Shown here piece by piece: positions 35,320 through 43,362 of a DNA stretch of 64,000 nt. This stretch comes from Leucobacter sp. wl10 (lineage in GTDB: Bacteria; Actinomycetota; Actinomycetes; Actinomycetales; Microbacteriaceae): positions 17,863-81,862 of the forward strand of contig NZ_KZ984000.1 of the NCBI RefSeq assembly GCF_003569785.1, written 5' to 3'. Both the position numbers and the translations under genes were made by a program. The notes beneath the pieces were generated by a model. That model was not told the origin of the DNA. It saw only the letters and a program-made list of their open reading frames with translations, and searched no databases. Position 1 is the stretch's first letter; every line of letters begins with the position of its first letter.

Positions 35320-36268
35320 TCAGGATTGGCTCGAGAAGGACTTCTACCAGATCCTCGGCGTCTCGAAAGACGCGAGCGATGCCGAGCTGAAGAAGACCTA
35401 CCGCAGGCTCGCCCGCAAGTACCACCCCGACTCCAAGCCGGGCGACACCGTCGCCGAGGCGAAGTTCAAGGAGATCAGCGAGGCGTACTCCGTGCTCTCC
35501 GACAAGGAGCAGCGCGCGGAGTACGACCAGATCCGCGCGATGGGCGCGGGCGGGGCTCGCTTCACCGCCGGCGGCGGGGGAGCGCAGGGCTTCGAGGACG
35601 TCTTCGGCGGCATGTTCGGCGGCGGCCGGGGCGGGCCCCACTTCAGCTACCAGCAGACCGGCGGTCAGGGCTTCGAGGACATCTTCGGCGGCATGTTCGG
35701 CGGGGCTTCGCGCGGGCCGCAGCCGGGACGCGACATCAACGCGTCGACCACGCTCGACTTCGAGACGGCCGTGCGCGGCGACACCGTGACCCTGCAGGCG
35801 CCGAACGGGCCGGTGAAGGTGAAGATCCCGGCCGGAGTCTCCGACGGTCAGAAGATCAAGGTGCGCGGCAAGGGCGAGCCGAGCCCGAACGGAGGCCCCG
35901 CGGGCGACATCATCCTGACGGTGAACGTGCGCAAGCACCCGGTGTTCGAGCGCGACGGCCAGAATCTGCGCCTCAGGCTGCCGGTCACCTTCTCCGAGGC
36001 CGCGCTGGGCGGAACGGTGGAGGTGCCGACGCTCGGCGGGTCGCCCGTCAGGCTGAGAGTGCAGCCCGGCACCCCGAGCGGTCGCGTGCTGCGGGTCAAG
36101 GGCCGCGGGGTGAAGAGCTCCAAGGGCACGGGCGACCTGCTGGCCGAGGTGCAGGTGGTCGTCCCGTCGCACCTCTCGGACTCGGCGCGCGAGGCGCTCG
36201 AGGCGTTCCGCGCGGTCGAACCTCAGGAGAACCCGCGCGAGGATCTCCTGGCGAGGGCCAGGGGCTGA
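35312..36268 (+). CDS. dnaJ: DnaJ-family co-chaperone without zinc finger (CbpA/DnaJ2 type)
   Basis: This 318-residue J-protein has a J domain at about 8-75 (DFYQILGVSKDASDAELKKTYRRLARKYHPD, HPD intact). A Gly/Phe-rich linker contains two copies of QGFEDxFGGMFGG about 38 residues apart. The two-part C-terminal substrate-binding domain follows. The four CxxCxGxG zinc repeats of classical DnaJ are absent, so it is the class B form, as is usual for the HspR-operon J-protein with a second DnaJ encoded elsewhere. It stimulates DnaK ATPase. Confidence 0.95.
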   Translation: MASQDWLEKDFYQILGVSKDASDAELKKTYRRLARKYHPDSKPGDTVAEAKFKEISEAYSVLSDKEQRAEYDQIRAMGAGGARFTAGGGGAQGFEDVFGGMFGGGRGGPHFSYQQTGGQGFEDIFGGMFGGASRGPQPGRDINASTTLDFETAVRGDTVTLQAPNGPVKVKIPAGVSDGQKIKVRGKGEPSPNGGPAGDIILTVNVRKHPVFERDGQNLRLRLPVTFSEAALGGTVEVPTLGGSPVRLRVQPGTPSGRVLRVKGRGVKSSKGTGDLLAEVQVVVPSHLSDSAREALEAFRAVEPQENPREDLLARARG

Positions 36269-36283
36269 CGCAGGAGCCGCATC

Positions 36284-36706
36284 ATGCCAGCGCCTCAGAT
36301 GGATCGTTTCACGCCCGTCTTCGCGATCGCTGCGGCGGCGGAGCTCGCGGAGATGCACCCGCAGACGCTGCGGCAGTACGACCGCATCGGGCTCGTCTCG
36401 CCGCAGCGCACGCGCGGCAACACGAGGCGGTACTCGCTGCATGATGTGGCTCAGCTGCGCGAGGTGGCCCGGCTCTCGGCCGAGGGGCTGAGCCTCGAGG
36501 GGATCCGCCGGGTGCTGCAGCTCGAGGATCGCGTGCGCGAGCTCGAGAGCCGGGTGCGCGAGCTCGAGCGCTCGCTCGCTCAGGAGCAGCTGCAGCGGCC
36601 GGAGCGCCGCGTTTTCGCGGCCGGATCGACGGCGGGCGAGGTGGTGACGCTGCGGCGCGGCACGCGCGTGCGGCGCAGCGCCGAGGTCGTCGTGTGGAAG
36701 CCCTGA
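36284..36706 (+). CDS. hspR: Heat-shock repressor HspR (MerR family)
   Basis: This 140-residue MerR-type repressor contains FAIAAAAELAEMHPQTLRQYDRIGLVSPQRTRGNTRRYS, the winged HTH characteristic of HspR. A coiled-coil dimerisation segment (LEDRVRELESRVRELERSL) and a basic C-terminal tail follow. It represses its own operon through the HAIR sites upstream of dnaK, with DnaK acting as co-repressor in characterised relatives. CAGGAGCCGCATC precedes the ATG; a second ATG lies five codons downstream. Confidence 0.96.
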   Translation: MPAPQMDRFTPVFAIAAAAELAEMHPQTLRQYDRIGLVSPQRTRGNTRRYSLHDVAQLREVARLSAEGLSLEGIRRVLQLEDRVRELESRVRELERSLAQEQLQRPERRVFAAGSTAGEVVTLRRGTRVRRSAEVVVWKP

Positions 36707-37938
36707 GCGGTCGCGGCGCCGGCGTCGAGGAGATGAGCGATCCCGCGGGCATCGATCTCTCCGGGCTGTTCGCGAAGCTTTCGCGGGAGCCCGACTTCGA
36801 CGCCCCAGAGCTGCGGGCGCACGACGCGGCCGACGAGCTGATCCTCGCCGCCGCCACCACCGCCGACGGCGACGCGGGCGGCCTGGGCGACGGAGAACTC
36901 GCCGTGATCGGCGACCGGCACGGTGCGCTCACGCTCGGTGCGGCATCGGTGCTCGGCGCGCGCGGAATCCGCACCCACCAGGATCCGCTGCTCGGCGAGC
37001 GGGCGCTCGCCCGCAACGCGGAGCGCCTCGGTCTGGCCGGCGCCTACTCCTCTCGCCCGCTCGGCGCTTCGCTGCTGGAGGGCGCGCGGCTCGTGCTGCT
37101 GCAGCTGCCGCGCGGCCTCGACGCGCTCGACGAGATCGCCTGGTCGATCGCGCGGTGGGCGGCTCCCGACGCTCGGGTCTACGCCGGCGGGCGGGTCAAG
37201 CACATGACTCGCGCCCAGAACGACGTGCTCGGCAGGTACTTCGGCGAGGTCGTCGCGGGCCTCGGGCGGCGCAAGGCGCGAGTGCTCCTCGCGCGCGACC
37301 CGCGCGCTGCTCGGGATCTCGGTCCGGCCCCGTTCCCGCGCTGGGGATCCGATCCCTCGCTCCCGTTCCGCGTGGCCGCCCATGGCGCGACCTTCGGGGG
37401 CGCGGCCCTCGACCGCGGCACCCGCCTGCTGCTCGAGGGCCTCGGCGACGCGGCTCCCGCGGCGCAACGCATCGTGGACCTGGGCTGCGGCAACGGCGTG
37501 CTCGCCGTGTCCGCGGCGCTGGCCCGGGCCGAGGCGCGCGTCGTCGCGACGGACCAGTCGGAGGCCGCCGTTTCCGCGACCCGGCTCACCGCGGAGGCCG
37601 CCGGGGTCGCAGGCCGGGTCGAGACGCACCGCGCCGACGCGCTCGAGGCGGTGCCCGACGGCTGGGCCGAGCTGATCCTGCTCAACCCGCCGTTCCACAC
37701 AGGCTCGACCGTGCACGCCGGGGTGGCGCACCGCCTCATCCGAGCCTGCCGCCGCGCGCTCGCCCCCGGTGGCGAGCTGCGCCTCGTCTTCAACTCGCAC
37801 CTGCGCTACCGCTCGCTGGTGGAGCGGGAGATCGGCCCCGTCCGCCAGGTTGCCCGCGACCGCACCTTCACGGTGCTGTCGGCGGAGCGGAGCGAGCGCC
37901 CGGCCGGAGCCGCGGCAGCCGGGCGCTGCCACCCCTGA
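36694..37938 (+). CDS. RsmC/RlmG-like rRNA (guanine-N2) methyltransferase
   Basis: This protein of about 414 residues has a degenerate N-terminal methyltransferase-like domain and a C-terminal catalytic class I domain. The SAM motif is VDLGCGNGVLAVSAAL and the catalytic motif is LILLNPPFHTG (NPPF), characteristic of RsmC/RlmG enzymes that modify guanine N2 in ribosomal RNA. RVYAGGRVKHMTRAQNDVL in the N-terminal half also fits. The start is uncertain: GTG 36694 overlaps the hspR stop, while ATG 36733 is another in-frame option. It appears to be appended to the hspR operon. Confidence 0.88.
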   Translation: MEALSGRGAGVEEMSDPAGIDLSGLFAKLSREPDFDAPELRAHDAADELILAAATTADGDAGGLGDGELAVIGDRHGALTLGAASVLGARGIRTHQDPLLGERALARNAERLGLAGAYSSRPLGASLLEGARLVLLQLPRGLDALDEIAWSIARWAAPDARVYAGGRVKHMTRAQNDVLGRYFGEVVAGLGRRKARVLLARDPRAARDLGPAPFPRWGSDPSLPFRVAAHGATFGGAALDRGTRLLLEGLGDAAPAAQRIVDLGCGNGVLAVSAALARAEARVVATDQSEAAVSATRLTAEAAGVAGRVETHRADALEAVPDGWAELILLNPPFHTGSTVHAGVAHRLIRACRRALAPGGELRLVFNSHLRYRSLVEREIGPVRQVARDRTFTVLSAERSERPAGAAAAGRCHP

Positions 37939-38002
37939 GCACTGATTCACCCCGGAGCACCCGGATCCGCGACGATCGAGGTGCTCCGGGGTGAATCAGT
38001 GC
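37939..38002. terminator. Perfect 22-bp inverted repeat between convergent genes
   Basis: Arms 37939-37960 and 37981-38002 are perfectly complementary over 22 bp around a 20-nt loop. The left arm starts right after the methyltransferase stop. No T tract flanks it. It probably acts as a bidirectional transcription stop between this gene and the converging XRE regulator, but its length is unusual. Confidence 0.7.
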
Positions 38003-38075
38003 AGTTGCACGCGTGGTCGCAGAGCTCTGCGCCGCTCGAGCCGCTGAATGCGAGAGAGGTCGAGCGGCCTCGCGC

Positions 38076-38393
38076 TCACCCCTCGCGGCGCTGCGCGCCC
38101 TGTTCGGCGCGGGCGCGGATGAGATCACGGGCCGAGAGCTGGTGCAGGCGCCGCCCGTAGTCGTCGGAGGTCAGGCCGCTGATGAAGCTGCCGGGGTCGA
38201 CCTCGAGCGCGGTTGCGAGACGGATCAGGGTCTCGGCGGTGGGGCTCGACGCCCCGCGCTCGATCTTGCCGATGCTCGTCCAGCTGATCTCCGACAGTTC
38301 TCCCAGATCCTCGAGCGAGATGCCGAGCCGCTGCCGCACGGCGCGCACGCGTTGGCCGATCTTGAGTGCGGCGGCGGAGTGGATCTTGGGCAC
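38076..38393 (-). CDS. XRE family helix-turn-helix regulator
   Basis: This 105-residue protein has an HTH_3 domain (IGQRVRAVRQRLGISLEDLGELSEISWTSIGKIERGASSPTAETLIRLATALEVD, about residues 12-66) and a short charged C-terminal tail. It starts with GTG at 38393. It resembles small actinobacterial Xre/ClgR-like regulators without a sensory domain. Its target is unknown, and no partner toxin gene is adjacent. Confidence 0.88.
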   Translation of the reverse strand: MPKIHSAAALKIGQRVRAVRQRLGISLEDLGELSEISWTSIGKIERGASSPTAETLIRLATALEVDPGSFISGLTSDDYGRRLHQLSARDLIRARAEQGAQRREG

Positions 38394-38476
38394 CGCACTA
38401 GCGTGCTCGCCTCGGAGGAGAAGCGCCAGAGAGCGTACGCACTGGTCATTTTCTCCCAGTGCGTCAGGGCTTCGCC

Positions 38477-38824
38477 TCAGTGCTGCGGGTCGTCCTTCTC
38501 GGCGACCGGGAGGTCATCCGGACGCTCGGTCTCCTCGGATCGCTTCTCCGCGGCGATCGCGTCGTCCTCGGCGATGTCGTCGGCGGTGCGGTCGCGATTC
38601 CTCCACTCGTAGATGCTCTCCGAGGCCACGTCGCGCGGCTTCGAGAGCAGGAGCAGCGACAACGAGATGCTGATCAGCGCCGCGAGGGCGGCGGCGACGA
38701 ACGCCGAGAGCATGGGCGAGAATCGCAGCGAGAGTCCGAGCAGGTAGACCAGCGCGAACGGCACCGCGAAGAAGAGCAGGCGCAGCACGGTGTAGACGAT
38801 CCAGGCGGAGCGGGGGTTCTTCAC
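38477..38824 (-). CDS. DUF4229 domain membrane protein
   Basis: This 115-residue protein has two hydrophobic helices (YTVLRLLFFAVPFALVYLLG and FVAAALAALISISLSLLLL). The conserved block SKPRDVASESIYEWRNR of DUF4229 follows, with an acidic tail. In actinobacteria this family often neighbours menaquinone genes, as here. The GTG start follows TAGACT (minus strand 38832-38837) by seven bases, a leaderless arrangement. The function is unknown. Confidence 0.85.
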   Translation of the reverse strand: MKNPRSAWIVYTVLRLLFFAVPFALVYLLGLSLRFSPMLSAFVAAALAALISISLSLLLLSKPRDVASESIYEWRNRDRTADDIAEDDAIAAEKRSEETERPDDLPVAEKDDPQH

Positions 38825-38831
38825 CCACCAG

Positions 38832-38928
38832 AGTCTACCGGCGGCTCCTGGAACGATCCTGCCCGTGCGAGCGGACGGGCAGACGGCCGCTGTGCGAACA
38901 GGGGGTGAACAGGCTTGACCGGTACCAT
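38832..38928. promoter_or_regulatory. Divergent leaderless promoters of DUF4229 and PLDc_N genes
   Basis: On the minus strand TAGACT (38832-38837) lies seven bases from the GTG of the DUF4229 gene. On the plus strand TACCAT (38923-38928) lies six bases before the ATG at 38935. Both positions predict transcripts starting at the initiation codon. The -35 boxes are poor. Confidence 0.5.
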
Positions 38929-38934
38929 GGATGC

Positions 38935-39417
38935 ATGGTGCGATTCGTGATGATCGGAGTCGTCATCGCCGTAGCGTTCACGCTGTACGCGCTGGTGGAT
39001 GCGGCGATGACGGACGCGTCACGCGCACGTGGGGTGAGCAAGCCCGTCTGGGTGGTGCTCGTGGTGGTGCTGCCGGTGATCGGCGGCGTGCTGTGGTTCA
39101 TGATCGGCAAGGGCGCGAAGGCCGCGGACGCGCCTCCCCGGGCTCCGGACGACGACCCGCGGTTCACCGGGACGCGGCTGTCGGGCGAGGATCTCGACGC
39201 GCACATGCGCGACCTCGAGGAGCGGCTGCGCGAGCTCGACAACGAGACGTTCCCCGGGGAGAGCGACGGGGACCGGCCGGCGGCCGGCGAACCGCGCGCA
39301 CCGGGGCCGCAGGATCCGTCTCCCCCTCGCGACGGGGGCGAGGATGCGCCCGAGAACGGAGACGGGCATCCCAACGGCAGCGACACGCGCCCCGACGGCG
39401 ACGCGGCGCAGAAGTGA
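38935..39417 (+). CDS. PLDc_N domain membrane protein with acidic tail
   Basis: This protein of about 160 residues has two helices (VMIGVVIAVAFTLYALVDAAM and WVVLVVVLPVIGGVLWFMIGKG) matching the phospholipase D nuclease N-terminal (PLDc_N) membrane module. A long, polar Asp/Glu/Pro-rich cytoplasmic tail follows. No nuclease HKD motif is present. The ATG at 38935 fits the upstream -10 box; an in-frame ATG at 38905 is less likely. Its stop overlaps the menD start (GTGA), suggesting co-expression with menaquinone synthesis. The function is unknown. Confidence 0.82.
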   Translation: MVRFVMIGVVIAVAFTLYALVDAAMTDASRARGVSKPVWVVLVVVLPVIGGVLWFMIGKGAKAADAPPRAPDDDPRFTGTRLSGEDLDAHMRDLEERLRELDNETFPGESDGDRPAAGEPRAPGPQDPSPPRDGGEDAPENGDGHPNGSDTRPDGDAAQK

Positions 39418-41240
39418 GCGGGCGCCCGGCGCCCGCTCCATCCTCGATGTTCGCGGTCGAGCTTCTCGCCGAGCTGATCCGCCGCGGGGTGCGGCACGCG
39501 GTGGTGTGCTCGGGATCGCGCTCGCAGGCGCTCGCGCTCGCCGCGGCCGCCGCGGAGCGAGCCGGGGCGATCCGTCTGCACGTGCGGCTCGACGAGCGGT
39601 CGGCCGCGTTCTTCGCGCTGGGGATCGCGCGGGAGACGGGTGTTCCGGCCCCCGTCATCGTGACGAGCGGCACCGCCGTGGCGAATCTGGCACCGGCTGC
39701 GCTCGAAGCGCACGAGGGGCGCGTGCCGCTGCTGCTGCTCACAGCCGACCGCCCGACTGAGCTGCGCGGCATCCGCAGCAATCAGACCACTCGCCAGGTC
39801 GGGCTGTTCGAGGCCGTATCCCGGCTTTCGCTCGACGTTCCGGCGCCCGAGTCCGGGCCGGACGGGGAGCTGATCCGGGGCGAGGACCGGGATCCGAGCG
39901 CGATCGCCGCTGCTGCCCTCGCTGCGTCCACGGGCCTCCTCGGGGAGCGGCCTCCGGGACCGGTGCACCTCAACCTCGCGTTCCGAGAGCCGCTCTCGGG
40001 CACGGCCGGTTTCGACGGGATGATCGCGGGCGGATTCGAGGCCGCTGGGGCCGAAGCCGAGCGGCTGGGCGAATCCGGCGCGCGGGCCCCGATCGGCACG
40101 CCGATCGGGGCGAGTCCGCGAGGATTCCATGCTCGTCTCGGCTTCGGCGACGACGAGACCTATATCCACCGCGGCGACGCCCTCGCGGTGGTGGTCGCGG
40201 GCGAGGGCGCCGGCCCGGAGGCCGAGGCGTTCGCGCACGCCGCCGGGATCCCGCTGCTCGCCGAGGCGGTGAGCGGTTCCCGCTACGGCCGCGAGGCCGT
40301 CGTCGCCTACGCGACCCTGATCGACGACCCGGCGATCGGCGGCCTCGTCGAGCGGGCGATCGTCTTCGGGCACCCCACGCTGACACGGCAGGTGCCGGCG
40401 CTGCTGCGGCGCGACGACGTCGAGGCGGTCGTGGTCGATCCGTACGCCGACGCCGAGCACTACGATCCGAGCGGGAGCGCTCGCGTCGTGCGCGCCGCGC
40501 GCGTGGCCGAGGATCACGACCCGCGCGCGCTGCGGCGCTGGCTCGGCGCGTGGGTGGTCGCCGACCGGGAGCTGCAGCGGGAGCGCAGCACGGTGCACGA
40601 ACCGGATCTCGAGGCAGCCCTCGCCACGGGGTACAAGGAGCGCAGCGCCTACGCCCGCGCCGAGGTGGCGGCGATGCGCGAGCCGATCACGCGCGCGCTG
40701 CTGGTCGAGAGCGTGTGGCGCGCCACCTGGCCGCACGACCGGCTCGTGCTCGCCGCGTCGCGCCTGGTGCGGGTGCTCGACGGGCTGGCCCCGGCGCGCA
40801 GGCTCGAGGCGCGGTCGAACCGCGGGCTCGCGGGCATCGACGGCACGGTCGCGACCGCGCTCGGCGTCGCGGCGGCGAGCCAGGCCGCGGACGAGCCGAC
40901 GCGGGCCGCCGGCACGACCCGCGCGCTCGTCGGCGACCTCGCGCTGCTGCACGACGCGGGATCGCTGCTGCTTCCGGAGGGCGAGGGCCGCCCCCGCATC
41001 CAGCTCTTCGTGGGCAACGACGGCGGCGGCACGATCTTCGACGGCCTCGAGGTCGCGGGCTCGGCGGATCCGGCGGCCCTCGAACGCGTCATGTACACGC
41101 CGCAGCGCGTCGAGATCGCGGCGCTCGCCCGCGCCTATGGATGGACGCACCGCCGCGTCGCCGCGCGGGGCGAGCTCGAGAACCTGCTCACGGAGCCCGT
41201 GACGGGACCGGAGATCGTCGAGGTGCCGCTCGCGCGGTGA
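39414..41240 (+). CDS. menD: 2-succinyl-5-enolpyruvyl-6-hydroxy-3-cyclohexene-1-carboxylate synthase
   Basis: This 608-residue thiamine-diphosphate enzyme adds the succinyl group from 2-oxoglutarate to isochorismate in menaquinone synthesis. CSGSRSQALALAAA and HVRLDERSAAFFALGIA contain the catalytic Glu. TSGTAVANLAPAALEAHEGRVPLLLLTADRP is highly diagnostic. The diphosphate/Mg site is GDLALLHDAGSLLL with NDGGGTIF. The start is GTG 39414, overlapping the upstream stop. Partner genes menF, menG and polyprenyl synthase are 2-5 kb away. Confidence 0.96.
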   Translation: MSGRPAPAPSSMFAVELLAELIRRGVRHAVVCSGSRSQALALAAAAAERAGAIRLHVRLDERSAAFFALGIARETGVPAPVIVTSGTAVANLAPAALEAHEGRVPLLLLTADRPTELRGIRSNQTTRQVGLFEAVSRLSLDVPAPESGPDGELIRGEDRDPSAIAAAALAASTGLLGERPPGPVHLNLAFREPLSGTAGFDGMIAGGFEAAGAEAERLGESGARAPIGTPIGASPRGFHARLGFGDDETYIHRGDALAVVVAGEGAGPEAEAFAHAAGIPLLAEAVSGSRYGREAVVAYATLIDDPAIGGLVERAIVFGHPTLTRQVPALLRRDDVEAVVVDPYADAEHYDPSGSARVVRAARVAEDHDPRALRRWLGAWVVADRELQRERSTVHEPDLEAALATGYKERSAYARAEVAAMREPITRALLVESVWRATWPHDRLVLAASRLVRVLDGLAPARRLEARSNRGLAGIDGTVATALGVAAASQAADEPTRAAGTTRALVGDLALLHDAGSLLLPEGEGRPRIQLFVGNDGGGTIFDGLEVAGSADPAALERVMYTPQRVEIAALARAYGWTHRRVAARGELENLLTEPVTGPEIVEVPLAR

Positions 41241-41290
41241 CCGCCCGCCCCGCTGATCGATCTTCGTGCGCCGTCTTCGCCCGTGATCCG

Positions 41291-41340
41291 TGTGCGCCTT
41301 TCGGGGCCCCACCGTCGAGCGAGCCACCGAAAGGCGCACA
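41291..41340. terminator. 14-bp perfect inverted repeat after menD
   Basis: TGTGCGCCTTTCGG (41291-41304) and CCGAAAGGCGCACA (41327-41340) pair perfectly with a 22-nt loop. It lies between menD and the PPK2 gene. The architecture (long arms, loop near 20 nt, no T tract) resembles the repeat at 37939. Confidence 0.55.
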
Positions 41341-41460
41341 TCGATCCGGGAGCGGGCGAGGCGGGACCAGCCGATCCGCGAGCCGGCGCGCCGGGAGACG
41401 CCGCGGGCCTCGAGCCGGCTCGGGCCGTACAGTGGGAAGCACCCGAGCGGAGGAGACGGC

Positions 41461-42333
41461 GTGGCGCAAGAGTTCTGGACGGACGACGTGACGAAGCTGC
41501 TGCGCGCGGGCCCCGACTTCCTGCTGCGAGACGTGGATCCCGGGGCGAAACCGGGCACCGACGGTGAGAAGCGCGAGGGGGTCGCCGAGTTCGCGCGCGC
41601 CGCGCAGGAGCTGCGCGGGCTCCAGGAGAAGCTCTTCGCGCAGAGCCGGCTCGGCGCGAGGGACCGCCTGCTCGTGGTGCTGCAGGCCATGGACGCCGCG
41701 GGCAAGGGCGGGATCGTCAACCACGTGTTCGCTCAACTGGAGCCGTACGGTCTCGCCCTCACCGCTTTCAAACCGCCCACGGAGGAGGAGCGCGCCCACG
41801 ACTTCCTGTGGCGCGTCGAGCCGCGGGTGCCGGGCCCCGGCCTCATCGGCCTCTTCGATCGCTCCCACTACGAGGACGTGCTGATCCAGCGGGTCCGCGG
41901 TCTCGCCCCGCCGGAGGAGATCGAGCGCCGCTACGGCGCGATCGTCGACTTCGAGCGCCGCATCTCCGACGACGGCGTGCGCATCGTGAAGATCATGCTG
42001 CACATCTCGCCCGAGGAGCAGGCCGAGCGCCTGCTCGCTCGACTCGACGATCCCGAGAAGTACTGGAAGTACAATCCCGGCGACGTCGGCGAGCGGCTGT
42101 ACTGGGCCGCCTACATGGGGGCGTTCCAGACGGCCATCGAGCGCACGGCGGCCGAGCACGCGCCGTGGTACGTCGTTCCCGCCAACGCCAAGTGGTACGC
42201 GCGGGTCGCGGTGCAGCGCATCGTCATCGCGGAGCTGAAGCGCATGCGCCCCGAGTGGCCGGATCCCGATTTCGACGTCGCGGAGGAGCGCGCCAAGGTC
42301 GAACGCTCGCTCGGCCTGCGCTGGCCGGAGTGA
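41461..42333 (+). CDS. ppk2: Polyphosphate kinase 2 family protein
   Basis: This 290-residue PPK2 has a Walker A-like segment (VLQAMDAAGKGGIVNHVF) and a Walker B-like segment (GLIGLFDRSHYEDVLIQRVRG). KIMLHISPEEQAERLLARLDDPEKYWKYNPGD and WYVVPANAKWYARVAV are also family features. These enzymes transfer phosphate from polyphosphate to nucleoside mono- or diphosphates. The start is GTG 41461, with GGAGGAG correctly spaced; TACAGT at 41428-41433 is a possible -10. The upstream in-frame extension crosses the hairpin and is rejected. Confidence 0.94.
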   Translation: MAQEFWTDDVTKLLRAGPDFLLRDVDPGAKPGTDGEKREGVAEFARAAQELRGLQEKLFAQSRLGARDRLLVVLQAMDAAGKGGIVNHVFAQLEPYGLALTAFKPPTEEERAHDFLWRVEPRVPGPGLIGLFDRSHYEDVLIQRVRGLAPPEEIERRYGAIVDFERRISDDGVRIVKIMLHISPEEQAERLLARLDDPEKYWKYNPGDVGERLYWAAYMGAFQTAIERTAAEHAPWYVVPANAKWYARVAVQRIVIAELKRMRPEWPDPDFDVAEERAKVERSLGLRWPE

Positions 42334-42471
42334 CGGCCCCGAGGGTCGCGCCGCATCTCGGACGTGGCCGGGGTGCGGCGGATCCGGGCCATCGCCGCGT
42401 CGGGGACGACGGCTGCGCGGGAGCCGATCGCGCACTTGTCGAGACGCGCGGCGAGCTGCGAGACTGGAACG

Positions 42472-43287
42472 GTGACTGAGAACCAGGCCTTTCCAGAGCA
42501 CGTCTTCGATGCGCTGGGCGTCGAGCCGTCCGTGCAGTCCGAGCCGATCGGCGGCGCGATCCGCGTGGTCGAGAAGCGGCCGGCCGACGGCCCGATCACG
42601 GTGATGACGTCCGGAGCGTCGCGGCTGCCGACCGACTCCGGTGAGCGCGTCGAACTGGCCGTCGAGGTGCTGGAGGGCCAGCAGGGCGCGGCACGGATCG
42701 CGCTGGAGATCGTCTGCGATGACATGGCGTCGAACCGGCGGGTGCCCCCGGTGGGGACGCCGTGGCGCAACGGCGAGCCGTTCCTCAGCGGCACCCGGAT
42801 CTCGGCGATCATGGTGACGCCGTCGCGCTGGGGCCCGTCCTTCGACGAGGTGCGATCTGTCGACGGGGAACTGCTCGGGCATGTGCGGACCCTTCGTCTG
42901 CTCACGGACGCGGAGGCGGCTTTCGCGTCGGCGAACGGCTGGGAGACGCTCGTCGAGGAGGCCGGATCCGTCGATGCGCTGCTGGATGTCACCCGGGACG
43001 ACGCCGTCGCCGGCGGGGGCGCGGCGGGGAACGCGCCGGTCTTCCTGTCGAAGCTGCACGCCGAGCACCCGCCGCGCTGGGTGACCTTCACGGGCACGGA
43101 TCTGCAGTCGGTCACCGGTCTGGAATCCGATGAGTACATGGACGACGCCGCCAATCACGAGGTGTGGTCGGTCGAGACGTTCGTCGCCCGTTTCCCGTGG
43201 GTCGCGGGTTTCGTGCGAGAGGCCCGGCCGGGGCAGACGGCGCTGTTCACCGACGCGTCCGGAACCTACGAGCTGGAGGACGACTGA
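42472..43287 (+). CDS. Suppressor-of-fused-like domain protein
   Basis: This 271-residue soluble protein has an N-terminal portion (VFDALGVEPSVQSEPIGGAIRVVEKRP, then PITVMTSGASRLP) and a middle portion (FLSGTRISAIMVTPSRWGP) resembling bacterial SUFU domains. Those are found in toxin-immunity contexts and as stand-alone proteins. No catalytic motif is visible. The GTG at 42472 lies six bases after GAGACT, with TTGTCG 18 bp further up, so a leaderless transcript is plausible. No toxin gene is adjacent. The SUFU assignment is from pattern and tentative. Confidence 0.6.
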   Translation: MTENQAFPEHVFDALGVEPSVQSEPIGGAIRVVEKRPADGPITVMTSGASRLPTDSGERVELAVEVLEGQQGAARIALEIVCDDMASNRRVPPVGTPWRNGEPFLSGTRISAIMVTPSRWGPSFDEVRSVDGELLGHVRTLRLLTDAEAAFASANGWETLVEEAGSVDALLDVTRDDAVAGGGAAGNAPVFLSKLHAEHPPRWVTFTGTDLQSVTGLESDEYMDDAANHEVWSVETFVARFPWVAGFVREARPGQTALFTDASGTYELEDD

Positions 43288-43362
43288 CCCGGGTCGCCGC
43301 GCGACTGCGAGGAGCCCAGGGTTCCCGCTCCCTCCGACGGCCGGAGCCGGAACCCGCCGCGG

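Noticed and set aside
38076-38393. XRE regulator as antitoxin
   Set aside because: The neighbouring genes (methyltransferase-like, DUF4229) do not encode a recognisable toxin, and spacing does not suggest a two-gene module.
38835-41720. 961-residue minus-strand open frame over menD
   Set aside because: MenD is unmistakable on the other strand; the long frame only reflects codon bias.
42472-43287. SUFU-like protein as immunity protein of a toxin system
   Set aside because: SUFU domains can be immunity proteins, but no toxin, WXG100 or polymorphic-toxin gene is adjacent on either side.
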